Source: Allium sativum
Taxonomy: Eukaryota > Streptophyta > Magnoliopsida > Asparagales > Amaryllidaceae
Direction of reading: 5' to 3'
Assembly (NCBI GenBank): GCA_030737875.1
Contig: CM060912.1
Location: 462,462,310 to 462,526,309, forward strand
DNA: 64,000 bases
Shown here: positions 49,270 to 59,330 of the stretch, piece by piece
Layout: each line of letters begins with the position of its first letter
How positions within the stretch are numbered: the first letter of the stretch is position 1
Notes under the pieces: generated by a model
What the model was told of the DNA's origin: nothing
Seen by the model: the letters and a program-made list of their open reading frames with translations, nothing else
Databases searched by the model: none
Program-made: the position numbers and the translations under genes

Positions 49270-50168
49270 TGGCGTAGCGTTCAGGATCAAACTTCACAGG
49301 AATGGTCAGATCCATGGAAAAACGATCAAGGATGGGATAGGTGCTCAACTCCGTTGATCTTTCGATGTCGGAATCTTGCTATCTCCAACACGTTGATCTT
49401 GCAACATACCATGTTATCGATCTATGATTCTTCGAACTTTGATCATTCGCAAGCGATACCGGGAATCAGCTTCAAGTTCATTGATTCGAGCGCACTCGAA
49501 TATCCGAAGATGGAGAAAGGAGATCACACTCAACTTCCAATTTCAATGGTGACATAAATCTCACACAAAAATTTATTCAACAATCAACAACCTTTATAAC
49601 TCAAATAATGGCCCTATTTATAGGCTCACAACAACACATACCCGCGCCCTAAAACACTCACACGGCCTAAATAACGACCTAAAATACAATACAAATCACT
49701 CCATATGACCTAACATTAGCGACACAACCTACACACTGTGAATGTCCCAAGCCTCAAATGTCCTTCTCAATATGGTCTAACAATATCTCTTTAAGCTTTA
49801 AGTCGCAGAACAGCTTGGTTAGGTCGTGGTACGACCTATATCCCTCTCCTTCAGGATTTAGCTAGCTAGCACCTTCTTTTATGTCGTTACTTTCCTCTTC
49901 TTCAAGCTCTAGGTCACAAAACGTCTTCTTAAGGGTGTTGAACGACCCAAGTTCCCCTTCTCTTGGCTTTAGCTCGCTGGAACATGTGTTTAGGCCGCTG
50001 GATAACCCAAACATCCTTCTTTCTTTATTTAGATTGCTGCAGTTCTCCTTTAGGGCATTGGATAACCCTAAAACAACTCTTTCAGGGTTTATGTCGTTGG
50101 AAGCCTTTTTTATTACGCAGGACGACCTAAAATTCATTAACGAATAATTTCCATGATGTGTCGCATCA
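49270..50168 (-). repeat. 5' LTR of the gypsy element
   Basis: Matches 34534-35425 along its length, with many substitutions. TATA box at 49615-49622 (TATAAATA on the minus strand). Followed by the target duplicate GTTTT at 50169-50173. Confidence 0.9.
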
Positions 50169-50173
50169 GTTTT

Positions 50174-51560
50174 TATACCCTGTTTTCAGTTCAAGGTTTT
50201 CTTTTCTCTGTTTCTCTGGTTACCTTTTATTTTCAATGAACTAGTGTGTGTTTGTGTGTGGGTTTCTATATGTATATATAGGTGTAAGAATTGAGGGTTA
50301 AGTCGGGTAGGGTATTAGGTATGTTGGTATATGTAATAATGTATGCAGCAACATTGAAGTGTAAGTGATGTGTATATGTCCTATAATATATATATATATA
50401 TATTTCTACCTTAGTTCCCAAGCTTAAAATACTGATTTAATTTTTTTGTGCCTCTAGCATGTGCTTAACTTCTTTACCAATTGATATTACTTTGGCTGGC
50501 CTTCCTTTCAAATCAATCGCTAGGCTATATTTTTCAGATCTATGCAGTGGTGTGTACATGCTAAGTTTGATCTTCTTTCTTTTCGGCTGTGCATGGAATT
50601 ATAGGGAGATGTAAATGTGTTTACACATGGCTTAAAATGGTCTAAACTTATAGGATATGACATCTGCAGATTTATTTTCTTTAAGCTACCAGCCATCTTC
50701 TTCTTTCCAATGCAAATTTCTGGGTTCGCTTCCTTTCAAATTAAATGTTTGTCCACACAAGTATCATGTGATTTGCCTACCCATTAGATTAGCATAAAGT
50801 TGCAGCATGGTTCTTTCTTTTCAACTTTCATTTCATTTCATTCTTACTTGATTGATAACTTTATGCATACATTTAGATGTATATGCAGTATACATAATTT
50901 AAATATATACTAGTTTCAACAATCGTAAATTTCAATTTGCATAAACAAGGTAGATATAAATATTGAAATTTTATACAATATATAATATTTACTTGAATCA
51001 AAAATACATAAGATATTTCTAAATTCAAAGTTCTTGCTTATGTGAACATGAATGTGTACGTGTGTGTCTGTGTGTATCACACATATATATATACTTCACT
51101 TATGCATTTTAACTAGTTCATATATTATAAGTTGCTAGCTTTAATTTGGTTCTTAATTGATTTGATTTCTTGTAAAATAATGGAATTCTAAAATAAACAT
51201 CACTACAAGAAGATACTTAAGAAATTTCCCTTTTGATTTGTTAACAAAATCCCACAATAAACTTATGTATTTCAAGGAAGGATATTCAAGGATTTATTTA
51301 ATTCTTCTTAAATATGCATTTCTATGGATATTAATAAAAGTTACTGGATTTTATCTGGTTTATCTTTCATATAAATAAATCCCAAGTTCACTTGTTTATA
51401 TATACATGTACCAATGAATATAATAAATTTGAATATACACTTATATAATAATTGTTTTATCCTGAATTTTCTGTAATATTTAAATCCAAATTTATCTATT
51501 TGAATTCGGTTACCAGTATAATCTATAAATTATAGATTATAAGAATAGTCCGAAAACTTA
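50174..51560. other. Host sequence, AT-rich, no gene seen
   Basis: Continues the flank interrupted at 5314. Contains (TA)n near 50387-50403 and a possible CACTA terminus CACTACAAGAA at 51201. No protein family is recognisable in any frame. Confidence 0.6.
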
Positions 51561-51561
51561 G

Positions 51562-51750
51562 TCGTTACATGTACCATAATTGCTCACATCATTGTTGCCG
51601 ATGGTATAACCTTTGGATTTATCTCCAAATGTGACAATTTCTCATTTTGAGTAGATAATATCGTTAGCATCTCTTTGTCCCATGTCATATGCTTTGAGCA
51701 ACCACTGTCGATTATCCATTTTCCTCTTTTCTTGATTGGGACCTGCAAAA
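51562..51750 (-). pseudogene. Scrap of a Ty1/copia protease
   Basis: On the minus strand KKRGKWIIDSGCSKHMTWDK, the copia protease active-site region (D-S-G), followed after a frameshift by a VTFGDKSKGYTIG-like phrase. No LTR or other domain lies beside it, so it is a fossil fragment. Confidence 0.75.
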
Positions 51751-51789
51751 AATATGTAATGACCCATCTTCCTTCATTATGGTCCTAAG

Positions 51790-51976
51790 AGTTATGTAAT
51801 GACACTGCATTCATTACGCCATAGATGGCCTACGGCAACCCAGAGAAATGACGCAGTAGGTGCCAAAAATTGTTGTTATAGGTCTGTGGCAACACTTTTT
51901 TGGGGTTGCCTTTTGCCGCGTTGCCTTAGAGTCAAAGGCAACATCTTTGATATCCTAAGGTAACATTGCTATAGTG
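51790..51976 (-). mobile_element. CACTA-type transposon end, remnant
   Basis: The minus strand begins CACTATAGCAATGTTACC at 51976 and carries subterminal phrases of the ggcaac / gttgcc kind several times (51834-51955), typical of CACTA ends. The partner end was not found. Confidence 0.45.
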
Positions 51977-51989
51977 TTGCTACAAGTAC

Positions 51990-52540
51990 CACTAGAACAG
52001 AAAAATACCCTTTCACAACTGCCAAAAACAGTTGTAATATGTTTAGTACAGGTGACAATCGTAATAAAGTCAACCTTTTTTACAACTGTTTCTAGCAGTT
52101 GTTAAAAATTATTTTACAACTACTAAAAGTAATTACACCTCACCTGTTATTAATTAAAGATTTCATAATATTATAATAAATATTATTATAACACAGTATT
52201 TTATTTAAATAAATATTTCATTTCAATATTTCAAATGGTACAATTTTTTTGACTCCACTACTATACATTCACTCGTATATTACACAATCATTCATATTTA
52301 CATACATTCCTCGCTACATTGTCACTCGATTCATTCATATACAGACTCACACATACAATCATAAGCAAGAAAAAATACACGAAAATGGTTATATAAACTA
52401 CTACATTTGAGGGGCCAGACAATGTGGCATATGCTTCTCCTATCATTTTGAACAAAGCGTTCTGCATCTGCATGGACTTCAGCTACAACTTCTCCACATA
52501 ATGCACATACATATATTCAAAGTAGTGTATGTGTGCTTGT
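51990..52540 (+). mobile_element. Second CACTA-type end, remnant
   Basis: Starts CACTAGAACAGAAAAAT at 51990. The subterminal region has dyads of acaactg and cagttgt (52016-52045 and 52081-52101). Further in, on the minus strand, is a short stretch MQMQNALFKMIGEAYATLSG (about 52470-52412) that could be the tail of an element protein, not identified. The other end is not seen. It appears to lie in the intron that follows the CDPK EF-hand exon. Confidence 0.45.
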
Positions 52541-52571
52541 TATAGTTGGAAAGAGGGGGGATATTACTTAC

Positions 52572-52615
52572 AACATCCATAAGATCGCGAATTTCAGATT
52601 CTTTCAAGGTAGAAC
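52572..52615 (-). pseudogene. CDPK pseudogene, second half of the split EF-hand exon
   Basis: On the minus strand LKESEIRDLMDV, the stretch between EF-hands 1 and 2 of plant CDPKs, ending at a good splice donor GTAAGT (52566-52571). The first half of the exon lies at 62549-62672. The split is exactly at the 8-bp target duplication of the hAT element. EF-hands 2-4 were not found further along the minus strand within the window. Confidence 0.8.
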
Positions 52616-52707
52616 TAGGGCTGTCAATTTCATACACGACCCGTGACCCGACCCGAAACCCGCACGGAAATTAGCAGGTTAACCCGACCCGTTTAGTTAG
52701 CGGGTCA

Positions 52708-55262
52708 TGTGACGGCCCGCCCCGCACCAACCGACATTTACTCCAAAGGTGCGATGTACACATGTCCAGTTAGCACGGAACGGGTCGTGAGAAGGAAAGG
52801 GAAGAAGGAAATGAACTAACAAAGAAACCTGTAATATGTCTCCCAGTGCATAGAACAAAATATAATAATAACATACTTGACATAAACAGGAGAGACAGTG
52901 CATAAGCTAAAAAACAGAACTGAGCATCATAGCAGCGGAAATCCAAAATATAGCTTATTACAACTTTTCAAACTGTCTCAAAGCAAAAGCAAGATAAAGG
53001 TGGTACACTACTAATGCCCAAGTAGCGACCACCAACGACACAGGGAGAATATCTATATATCATACGTGGAAGCCTCTTGCTCGCCGCCGAATCAGCTACT
53101 CGCGCATCACCAGCTAACCATAACCTGTCTCTAGTCTGCTCGTGTGAGCACCCAGAGTAATAAGAGGAGACATAAAACTCTGGGTCAGACATAAAGCCTG
53201 GTATGAGCGATAAGCAACAAAACATAACAATAACAGGTATAATCCAATCATACCTGAACCTGGACCTGCAACCAAAGAGTTAGCACTACATACTGTACAA
53301 CACTCTAAGGTGCCCTTTCAAATGGTGTAAAGATAACGGGGGTGGGGGTGTGCATGTCATAGTGATGTTAAACAATCAAACATAGCAATCATCCTCACAT
53401 CCCTCACTCAGTGCGTAAAGCATACGATATCCACTACTTTGGTTACCCAATACTTTGGGCCATGATGGAATCCAATCCCGTGTAACTATCACTACAAGCC
53501 CACCATCCATCTCTCAGTGGTGAACCAAAGTTATGAATACCGACAACCCCTTTGCACACGTCCCGCAGCAAACCCCAACCATGAAGTGAACTCATTGGTT
53601 CCCAACTGGGTCCGGGATCCTGAGCTCTAACTTCCATTTGGACTATCTTTGCATCTCGGGTTTTAGTTATCATCCTCCGGATCGGTCTTTATTCAGTTCG
53701 TAGCCTCCTGGTTCGGTTCGCAGTCACCATACTGGTTCGGGTCGAGTTCCTCCATTCGGATCAGGTCGCGCCATCAACTCGTGGTCCTCCAGCTCCATCG
53801 GATCGGTTCGAGTACCCTTCAGCAGATCGGGTCGGAGTCTCCAAGTACATCGCCACGGTTCGGTTCGTGACAAGCTCCTTCGGGTCGGGTCGTGCTTCAT
53901 CAGTTCGTGGGGCCCCTGTCGGATCGGGTCGTGCTTCCTTCTAGCGATCGGAGCTGCTAGCGGATCGTGAAGGTGGATCGTGGTGAAAGGCTCGGATCGG
54001 ATCACATCGTCGGATCGTGGTCTTCAAGCATCGGCGGATCGGGTCGTGCCATCGGTTCGGATCGCCTTTGCTTCCACCGATCCGGTCCTGTTCGGGCTGA
54101 TTTCCTGCAGTTCTTCCAGCGAGCAGTTTACGCCATTCGACGACGTTTTCGACCATTCTAATTATTCTAAACAATCACAAGTCATACCAAACAGTCATAG
54201 CAATATGTATAATCAACCACAAACACCAAAACAACAATATGATAGGTTAAAATGGATCAAACATAGCCAAAACCCCATATTTTCCCTTAAGCATGTTTGC
54301 GTGAAACTTATGATATGATTAGCAAAACTTAACCAAATTATCCCAAATTCACATCAGAGGTCTAAAACAATATTTCAGAATTTATGAATATTTTCCCAGA
54401 TTTTTAACATGCACAAATTCGCTAATTATCACTAATTACCCCTTAATCCCCCAAATTCCGGGATTTGCAAAATTAGTCGAAATTAACCCAAATTCATATC
54501 AGAGGCATAAAATGATGTTTTAGAATTTTGGGAAATTTTCTAGATTTTTCTGAGCCATAATTTCGCTAATCTTCGCTAATTACCATAATTAGCCATAATT
54601 AGTGAGGAACTATGCAAATCACTCACCTTAGCCACAAACAAACTTTAGATCTGAAATAATCTCTGATTTGGATCCAATCCCTATGTGTTCCAGCAGCTCT
54701 CTCTCTGATTTAGTGAAGATCTTCTTTGATTTGATGTAGATTAGGCCAAAACTTGATTAGAAAGTGATTAGAAGGTGATTTGGGTGTTGGAGGCCATTGC
54801 TAGAGCTTGAAAGAGGTAAGTGGCGGCTGGAAAAATGAGTCTAAAACCGAAATCCTAACCCTAGCAGCCCTTAAATACCCCAAATCCCGAAATCCCCCCT
54901 TTGGGCCTAGCTGCTAATTACCCGGTTAAGCCCAATTAGCTGAAAATAACCCTTTAAACCTTAATTCAGCCATATCTCCCAAACGGTAAGTCCGTTTGGC
55001 TATTATGACCACTCTACGGAAAGAGAAACCATCATTCAAATTCAATGGAAGTGGTTTCAGGTCAAAACTCCTTTCCAGTCAAAAGTTATGGCCAAAACAA
55101 TACCAACTAGGGGCAAAACGGTCATTTAAAAATCGACAAAAATCATGAACATGGGAAATGACCCCAATAGTCGTCTCCCAAAGTTACATGACCATACGAC
55201 TTCATATGTGAAAGAAATAAATATTCTACGATCCCATGATGCGTAGAATACGGGTCGTTACA
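52708..55262 (-). repeat. 3' LTR of the Tekay-like element
   Basis: Plus strand TGTGACGGCCCGCCCCGC to GGGTCGTTACA. Includes an array of ggatcgg / ggttcgg / gggtcg phrases (about 53680-54090), and on the minus strand a TATA-like TATTTAAG (54870-54877; same at 61497-61504 in the 5' LTR). Frames in it occur on both strands and are by-products of the array. Confidence 0.93.
53680..54090. repeat. Array of CGGATCGGGTCG-like phrases in the LTR
   Basis: Dozens of loose copies of ggatcgg, ggttcgg and gggtcgtgc at irregular spacing of 10-35 bp. The 5' LTR has the same array at about 60297-60707. Confidence 0.75.
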
Positions 55263-55278
55263 CTCTTCCCCCCTTAAG
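55263..55278 (-). other. Polypurine tract of the Tekay-like element
   Basis: CTTAAGGGGGGAAGAG on the minus strand, directly before the 3' LTR. Confidence 0.85.
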
Positions 55279-55425
55279 AAATTTCGCCCCCGAAATTCCC
55301 TAACCAGAACACACAAAGGGTCCCGCATGCCTATCAACCATAAAACAACAATCAACATGCAAAACAAGTCTATCCTAGCATGCGGTTTACTAACAAGGGA
55401 AGGAACTATCACTACCAAAACCCTA

Positions 55426-55960
55426 CTAGGCAAAGAGTTCTGGATACTTCTTCCTTATATCCTCCTCTGTTTCCCAAGTACGGTCTTTTTCATTCTCACC
55501 CCACTGAACTTTGACTAGTTTCACCGCCTTCCTTCGAAGCTGCTTCGTATCGTTCCCAACAATATGCATAGACTTGCGGTTCTCAACCGCCTCGAGTTCA
55601 ACTTCGATGTTATCCAACTGATCAGGTGAAATAGCCACACTAGGGTCGTGCACGAATGTCCTTAACTGGGAAACATGAAATACGTTGTGAACTCCAGCCA
55701 TCTTGTCAGGTAGCTCTACTTCATACACCAAATTCCCAACTTGCTCGAGGACTGGGAATGGGCCAACAAATCTTGGTGCTAACTTACCTCTCCAACCAAT
55801 CCGAATCACATTCTCTATGGGGAGATCCCGACGAACACCAAGTTGTTAACGAAGAATTCCAAATCTCTTCGTTTCTTACCGAGATAAGCCTTCTGCCTAT
55901 CTTTATCTCTTCCCAGTAGTAGATCTGCTCTATGTCTCAATACATCTTGTTACCACTGGG
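55426..55960 (-). pseudogene. pol: Integrase C-terminus with chromodomain-like tail
   Basis: An open stretch of 127 codons (55426-55809). It starts IGWRGKLAPRFVGPFPVLEQ, continues HNVFHVSQLRTFVHDPSVAI, and ends with KLVKVQWGENEKDRTWETEE and IRKKYPELF, the chromodomain-like end of chromovirus integrases that can guide insertion to heterochromatin. Upstream, in shifted frames, DRQKAYLGKKRRDLEF-like sequence (to about 55960) continues the normal integrase, then homology stops. The zinc-binding and catalytic parts are missing. The intact tail in an element without pol is notable. No start context makes it a likely independent gene. Confidence 0.82.
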
Positions 55961-58057
55961 ATGTATAGTCAATTTCGAGTGATGATATGCTCTAAGCACT
56001 TCACCTCTCGGTCCATCTACATTGGGTACAACTAGTCCCTTATTCTTTCGAAGCCACCCTTCTCGATCAAATCCTTACTTGATCATTCTCTTTCCATCGA
56101 TCCCCATCTCTACCCTAGAGATGGTTCCCAATAGAATAGGATCGTCCTTCTAACTGGAAACAATCCTCTCAATCAAAATCGATCTAATCGTCAAGCTTAC
56201 TAGCGTTTTTGAATCCAATTCAGTCTTGGGTCTGAAATCATATCCTGTGACATACTCTAGTTGCTTCCATCCTAGAAACAAAACCCCTAAACTGGCATGT
56301 CTCCTACTCAATGCAACTAGTACTGCCCCCACATCCTTTACTATGATCACTCTGCCCCATGGAGTCATGGCGACTCCACTGCACTGATCCATTGTCACTA
56401 GTCCTTTACTATGTCCACTCTGCCCCATGAAGTCATAACAACTCCACTGCACTGGCTCATAGCCTTACTAATCCTTTACTATGTCCACTTTGCCCCTCGA
56501 GTCATGACGACTCTACTGCACTGGCTCATAGTCCTACTGCAATCACTTTGTTCCCCGTCGCTGGAACCCTACAAGTGATAGTCTACTCAAGGAAAGAAAA
56601 ATAGGAACAAACATAGAAACCATAACATCCATCAAACAAATCCTATCTATCACCTGCTAAAGCCATAAACACATCGACACCTACATGATTGGTCTAACCA
56701 ATCCCAATATGTCGATTCCAGTCTGTCTGGTCCAACCAACATCAATAACTAATGGAAGCCCAGCCTCCATACATACACCGATGCCTACTTGACTGGTCCA
56801 ACCAATCCCAGGCCAATGGAAGCCCCGCCTCCCTTCGGACTACCGTACGTCCAACGTATGTTTATCCTCCAAGGATAATTAAACTAATGGAAGCCCAGCC
56901 TCCAATCGGACTACCGTACGTCCAACGTACGTTTATCCTCCAAGGATAATTAAACTAATGGAAGCCCAGCCTCCAATCGGACTACCGTACGTCCAATGTA
57001 CGTTTATCCTCCAAGGATAACTAGATCACGTCCAATGGATCCAAGGTAACGGGCGTCCCCAGATACCCCTGCTTTTAGTCCTCCTAAAATACTTGAGTCC
57101 AACCCAAGTCTATCCATTATCTTGCTGCCCTCTCGAGTCCAACTCGAGCTGAATCCAATTCCTTGCAGCCTTCTCGAGTCCAACTCGAGTCAATCTATAA
57201 CTCAGACCCACTCTTGAGTACCGACAAACTCTAGTCCAACGTGAGTCGTCTCCCTATTCGTTGCATCTCCAAGACCAACGAACACCTATTTTCTTTTACG
57301 AGTTCAAGTCCAACTTGAATCGCTCTAATCTTCGTTGTATCATCCATGATCAACGAACACATCCTATTCCTTCAAAGTTCTACTATCCAATAGAGAACAT
57401 CAACATAGGGTCCTAAACAATCCATTACTTTGCATCTTTCTCGAGTCCCACTCGAGCAATCTCATAACCCTATCGAGTCTAACTCTGGGCAGTCTATATC
57501 ATTGAACAGTCTCATCATGTTCCGTCTGCCCATCACTCCTCGAGTAAACCAAGATATCATCCAATGAAAAATCACAACAACTATTTACCCCTCACGCAAC
57601 CCATCCTAGTCGAAATCGACATTCCCCAAGCACAAGCCCCAAAGGCCTAAACCAATATCAGACAAGCACCTAAGGAACATCTCCTCCGAGTTCGGACAAT
57701 CCACATGAGGTGATACTAGCAAAACAATCTAGCACTGGAGTACTCATTTGCCTCCCAGAGACAACTAGAACTTATTACAACGATAACCTGTTAGCTTCCT
57801 TAACTCCAGTTACCCTTGCCATCACTAGGTAGGTACCTAATACCACCCTATTCCTTTGGAGTAGATCGACTCCCCAAAATAATGCTAAACCCAGTAAAGC
57901 CCAAAACAAAGAAATCACAAGGAAACATACATCCATGACTCGATAAGACCACATTAACTAATCATGCCAAACTAGTCGAACCACCAAATCGGGTTCGTCA
58001 CTACTAAAGGTCTATCGACTAACTCAGGTTTGTCAAACAAAACCCGATCAAAACATC
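55961..58057 (-). repeat. Hairpin-rich non-coding tract in place of pol
   Basis: No protease, RT or integrase motif on either strand. Instead: about three units of roughly 70 bp (56335-56535) with stems such as TGGAGTC/atggc/GACTCCA (56360-56378); 71-bp tandem units at 56813, 56884 and 56955; and a chain of stem-loops, most with a 3-base CCA loop (56687-57456). Other stems are CCATCTCT/accct/AGAGATGG (56104-56124), GATCAA with TTGATC (56065-56084) and CGAACC with GGTTCG near 57977-57997. Confidence 0.8.
56813..57030. repeat. 71-bp tandem repeat, three units, each with two CCA-loop hairpins
   Basis: Units start at 56813, 56884 and 56955 (caatggaagccc or taatggaagccc); a diverged fourth lies before them at about 56749. 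Each contains CGTACGT/CCA/ACGTACG (56844, 56915, 56986; two with one changed base) and TTATCCT/CCA/AGGATAA (56862, 56933, 57004). Confidence 0.9.
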
Positions 58058-59125
58058 TTAAATAGAAAGCATACCTCGAATAACGACACCTTTTTCCTTC
58101 TGCGCCGCAGTTGGGGCATTTGACGAAGAAGGAACAACGTTGATAGCATACGCTTTCACAATCTGCTTCTCCCTAGGAGGTTGTGGGCAATCATCCTTGT
58201 GATGTCCCGCCTGGCCGCAGTTAAAGCACTTCCTTTCCCCAGGCTTTTCTCGACAATCTCTGGCGTAATGGCCCTTCTGGTCACAACTAAAGCATTCGCC
58301 ATCTTTCTTATTTTTCTTATCCTGAACATCCTTGGTCGGGTTCTGCTTCCTCTTGTTCTGAGAATTCTTCTTGCCTTCACCGCCTGCTTGCGGCTTTGGC
58401 TCCTCTGCAGATGCCATAGCAACTTCGGCCTTCGACTTAGGGAAAAGGCTCTCTGACCTTAATGCCTTTCCTACAATAGACTCGAACATCTCATCGATAT
58501 GGTTTATAAGTCTTTCCCCCAAGTACCCATCCTAGCCAGTTATGAACTTCTCGTTCTTCTTTTCGACTGTATCGATAAGGGACCATCCATATTTCGATAG
58601 AGTGTCAAATTCAACGATATACTCCGAGACTGCTCTACCATTCTGCTTAAGCTCCAAGAACTTCATGAACAGTTCCGATTTATGAGCAGCTGGAATAAAC
58701 TTATCACAAATGCGAGTCTTAAACTGATTCCAAGTAACTTGATCTTCTGGAGTAGCTGTTCTAATGGCATTCCACCAATTCATCGCTCGCCCTTGCAGCT
58801 GACGAGACGCTAGCCTTCTTTTCATCGCATCCTCAAGACCCAAGTCGTCGAAGATACGATCACTGCTATCCAACAAATCCTGAACATCTGTGGCCAACTC
58901 CGTTCCGTGGAACGGCTTCCCACCAAGGTTAGTGTAATCCTTGCACAACTTGGCGAAATCGACCCTAGGCGCCTGCACTACTGGACCACCACCATTTCCG
59001 GGATTGGGAACTGCCCCTTGAACATCTCTAAGCATCTCCCTCATGAAGTTAGTGAACATTGTCCTCATGTCAGGAGCATTCCCATGGTTGGTCCCTCTAC
59101 CAGCACCTCTAGGATATCGGCTCAT
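58058..59125 (-). pseudogene. gag: Gag of the Tekay-like element, one in-frame stop
   Basis: Starts MSRYPRGAGRGTNHGNAPDM at 59125, about 205 bp after the primer site. The Gag domain spans about residues 45-190 (FHGTELATDVQDLLDSSDRI, AMNWWNAI, ELKQNGRAVSEYIVEFDTLS). A TAG stop at 58532-58534 stands where related Gags usually have Trp; the same frame then continues without a break to 58058, with a basic linker and two CCHC zinc knuckles, CFSCDQKGHYARDC and CFNCGQAGHHKDDC. Thus a single base change separates it from an open Gag of about 355 residues. Homology to pol ends shortly after, at GVVIRGMLSI, before the protease active site. Confidence 0.9.
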
Positions 59126-59316
59126 CGTTAATCTGTAAAAGGGGAAACGATTAACGACCCCATAGTGGTGCTAGTGCATTAAGACTTCATTCTTATACTA
59201 CCAATAATATATATATATATATAACTTTTGAAAACCAAAGCAATCACAAATACGCGCTCTCGTATACGTACTATCTCTCCCTAGTGTCTTTCCCTAGGTT
59301 AACTACGCAACCTAGA

Positions 59317-59328
59317 GCTCTGATACCA
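59317..59328 (-). other. Primer-binding site of the Tekay-like element
   Basis: TGGTATCAGAGC on the minus strand (plus-strand gctctgatacca), two bases from the 5' LTR. It is an exact initiator-tRNA-Met type site. Confidence 0.88.
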
Positions 59329-59330
59329 AG

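Larger units (their letters stand above)
34534..50168 (-). mobile_element. Decayed Ty3/gypsy element, split by a nested element
   Basis: LTRs 34534-35425 (892 bp) and 49270-50168 (899 bp), target duplication GTTTT at both ends. Minus orientation is shown by the primer site at 49255-49266, the polypurine tract at 35426-35438 and pol on the minus strand. Order of domains is gag, protease, RT, RNase H, integrase, as in Ty3/gypsy. All reading frames carry stops or shifts. The 39407-48457 element interrupts gag. The protein phrases (CDVV-MD-CHLLLGRPWQYD, DVFNVKHLIPY) point to a chromovirus-like lineage, but no chromodomain is visible after the integrase. Confidence 0.92.

Noticed and set aside
52288..52473. 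Small hydrophobic minus-strand frame that could be a membrane peptide
   Set aside because: Lies in a CACTA remnant in an inferred CDPK intron; no signal or family support.
53724..54318. Several Arg/Asp/Pro-rich frames on both strands, repeated at 60341-60935
   Set aside because: They are the ggatcgg array of the LTR read as protein.
55143..55433. 96-codon minus-strand frame across LTR and polypurine tract
   Set aside because: It crosses the LTR boundary; its REFRGRNFLRGEE stretch is only the conserved polypurine-tract DNA read as protein.
56813..57030. Regular 71-bp repeats resembling a CRISPR array
   Set aside because: Units adjoin without unique spacers, lie inside a plant retroelement, and have no cas genes.
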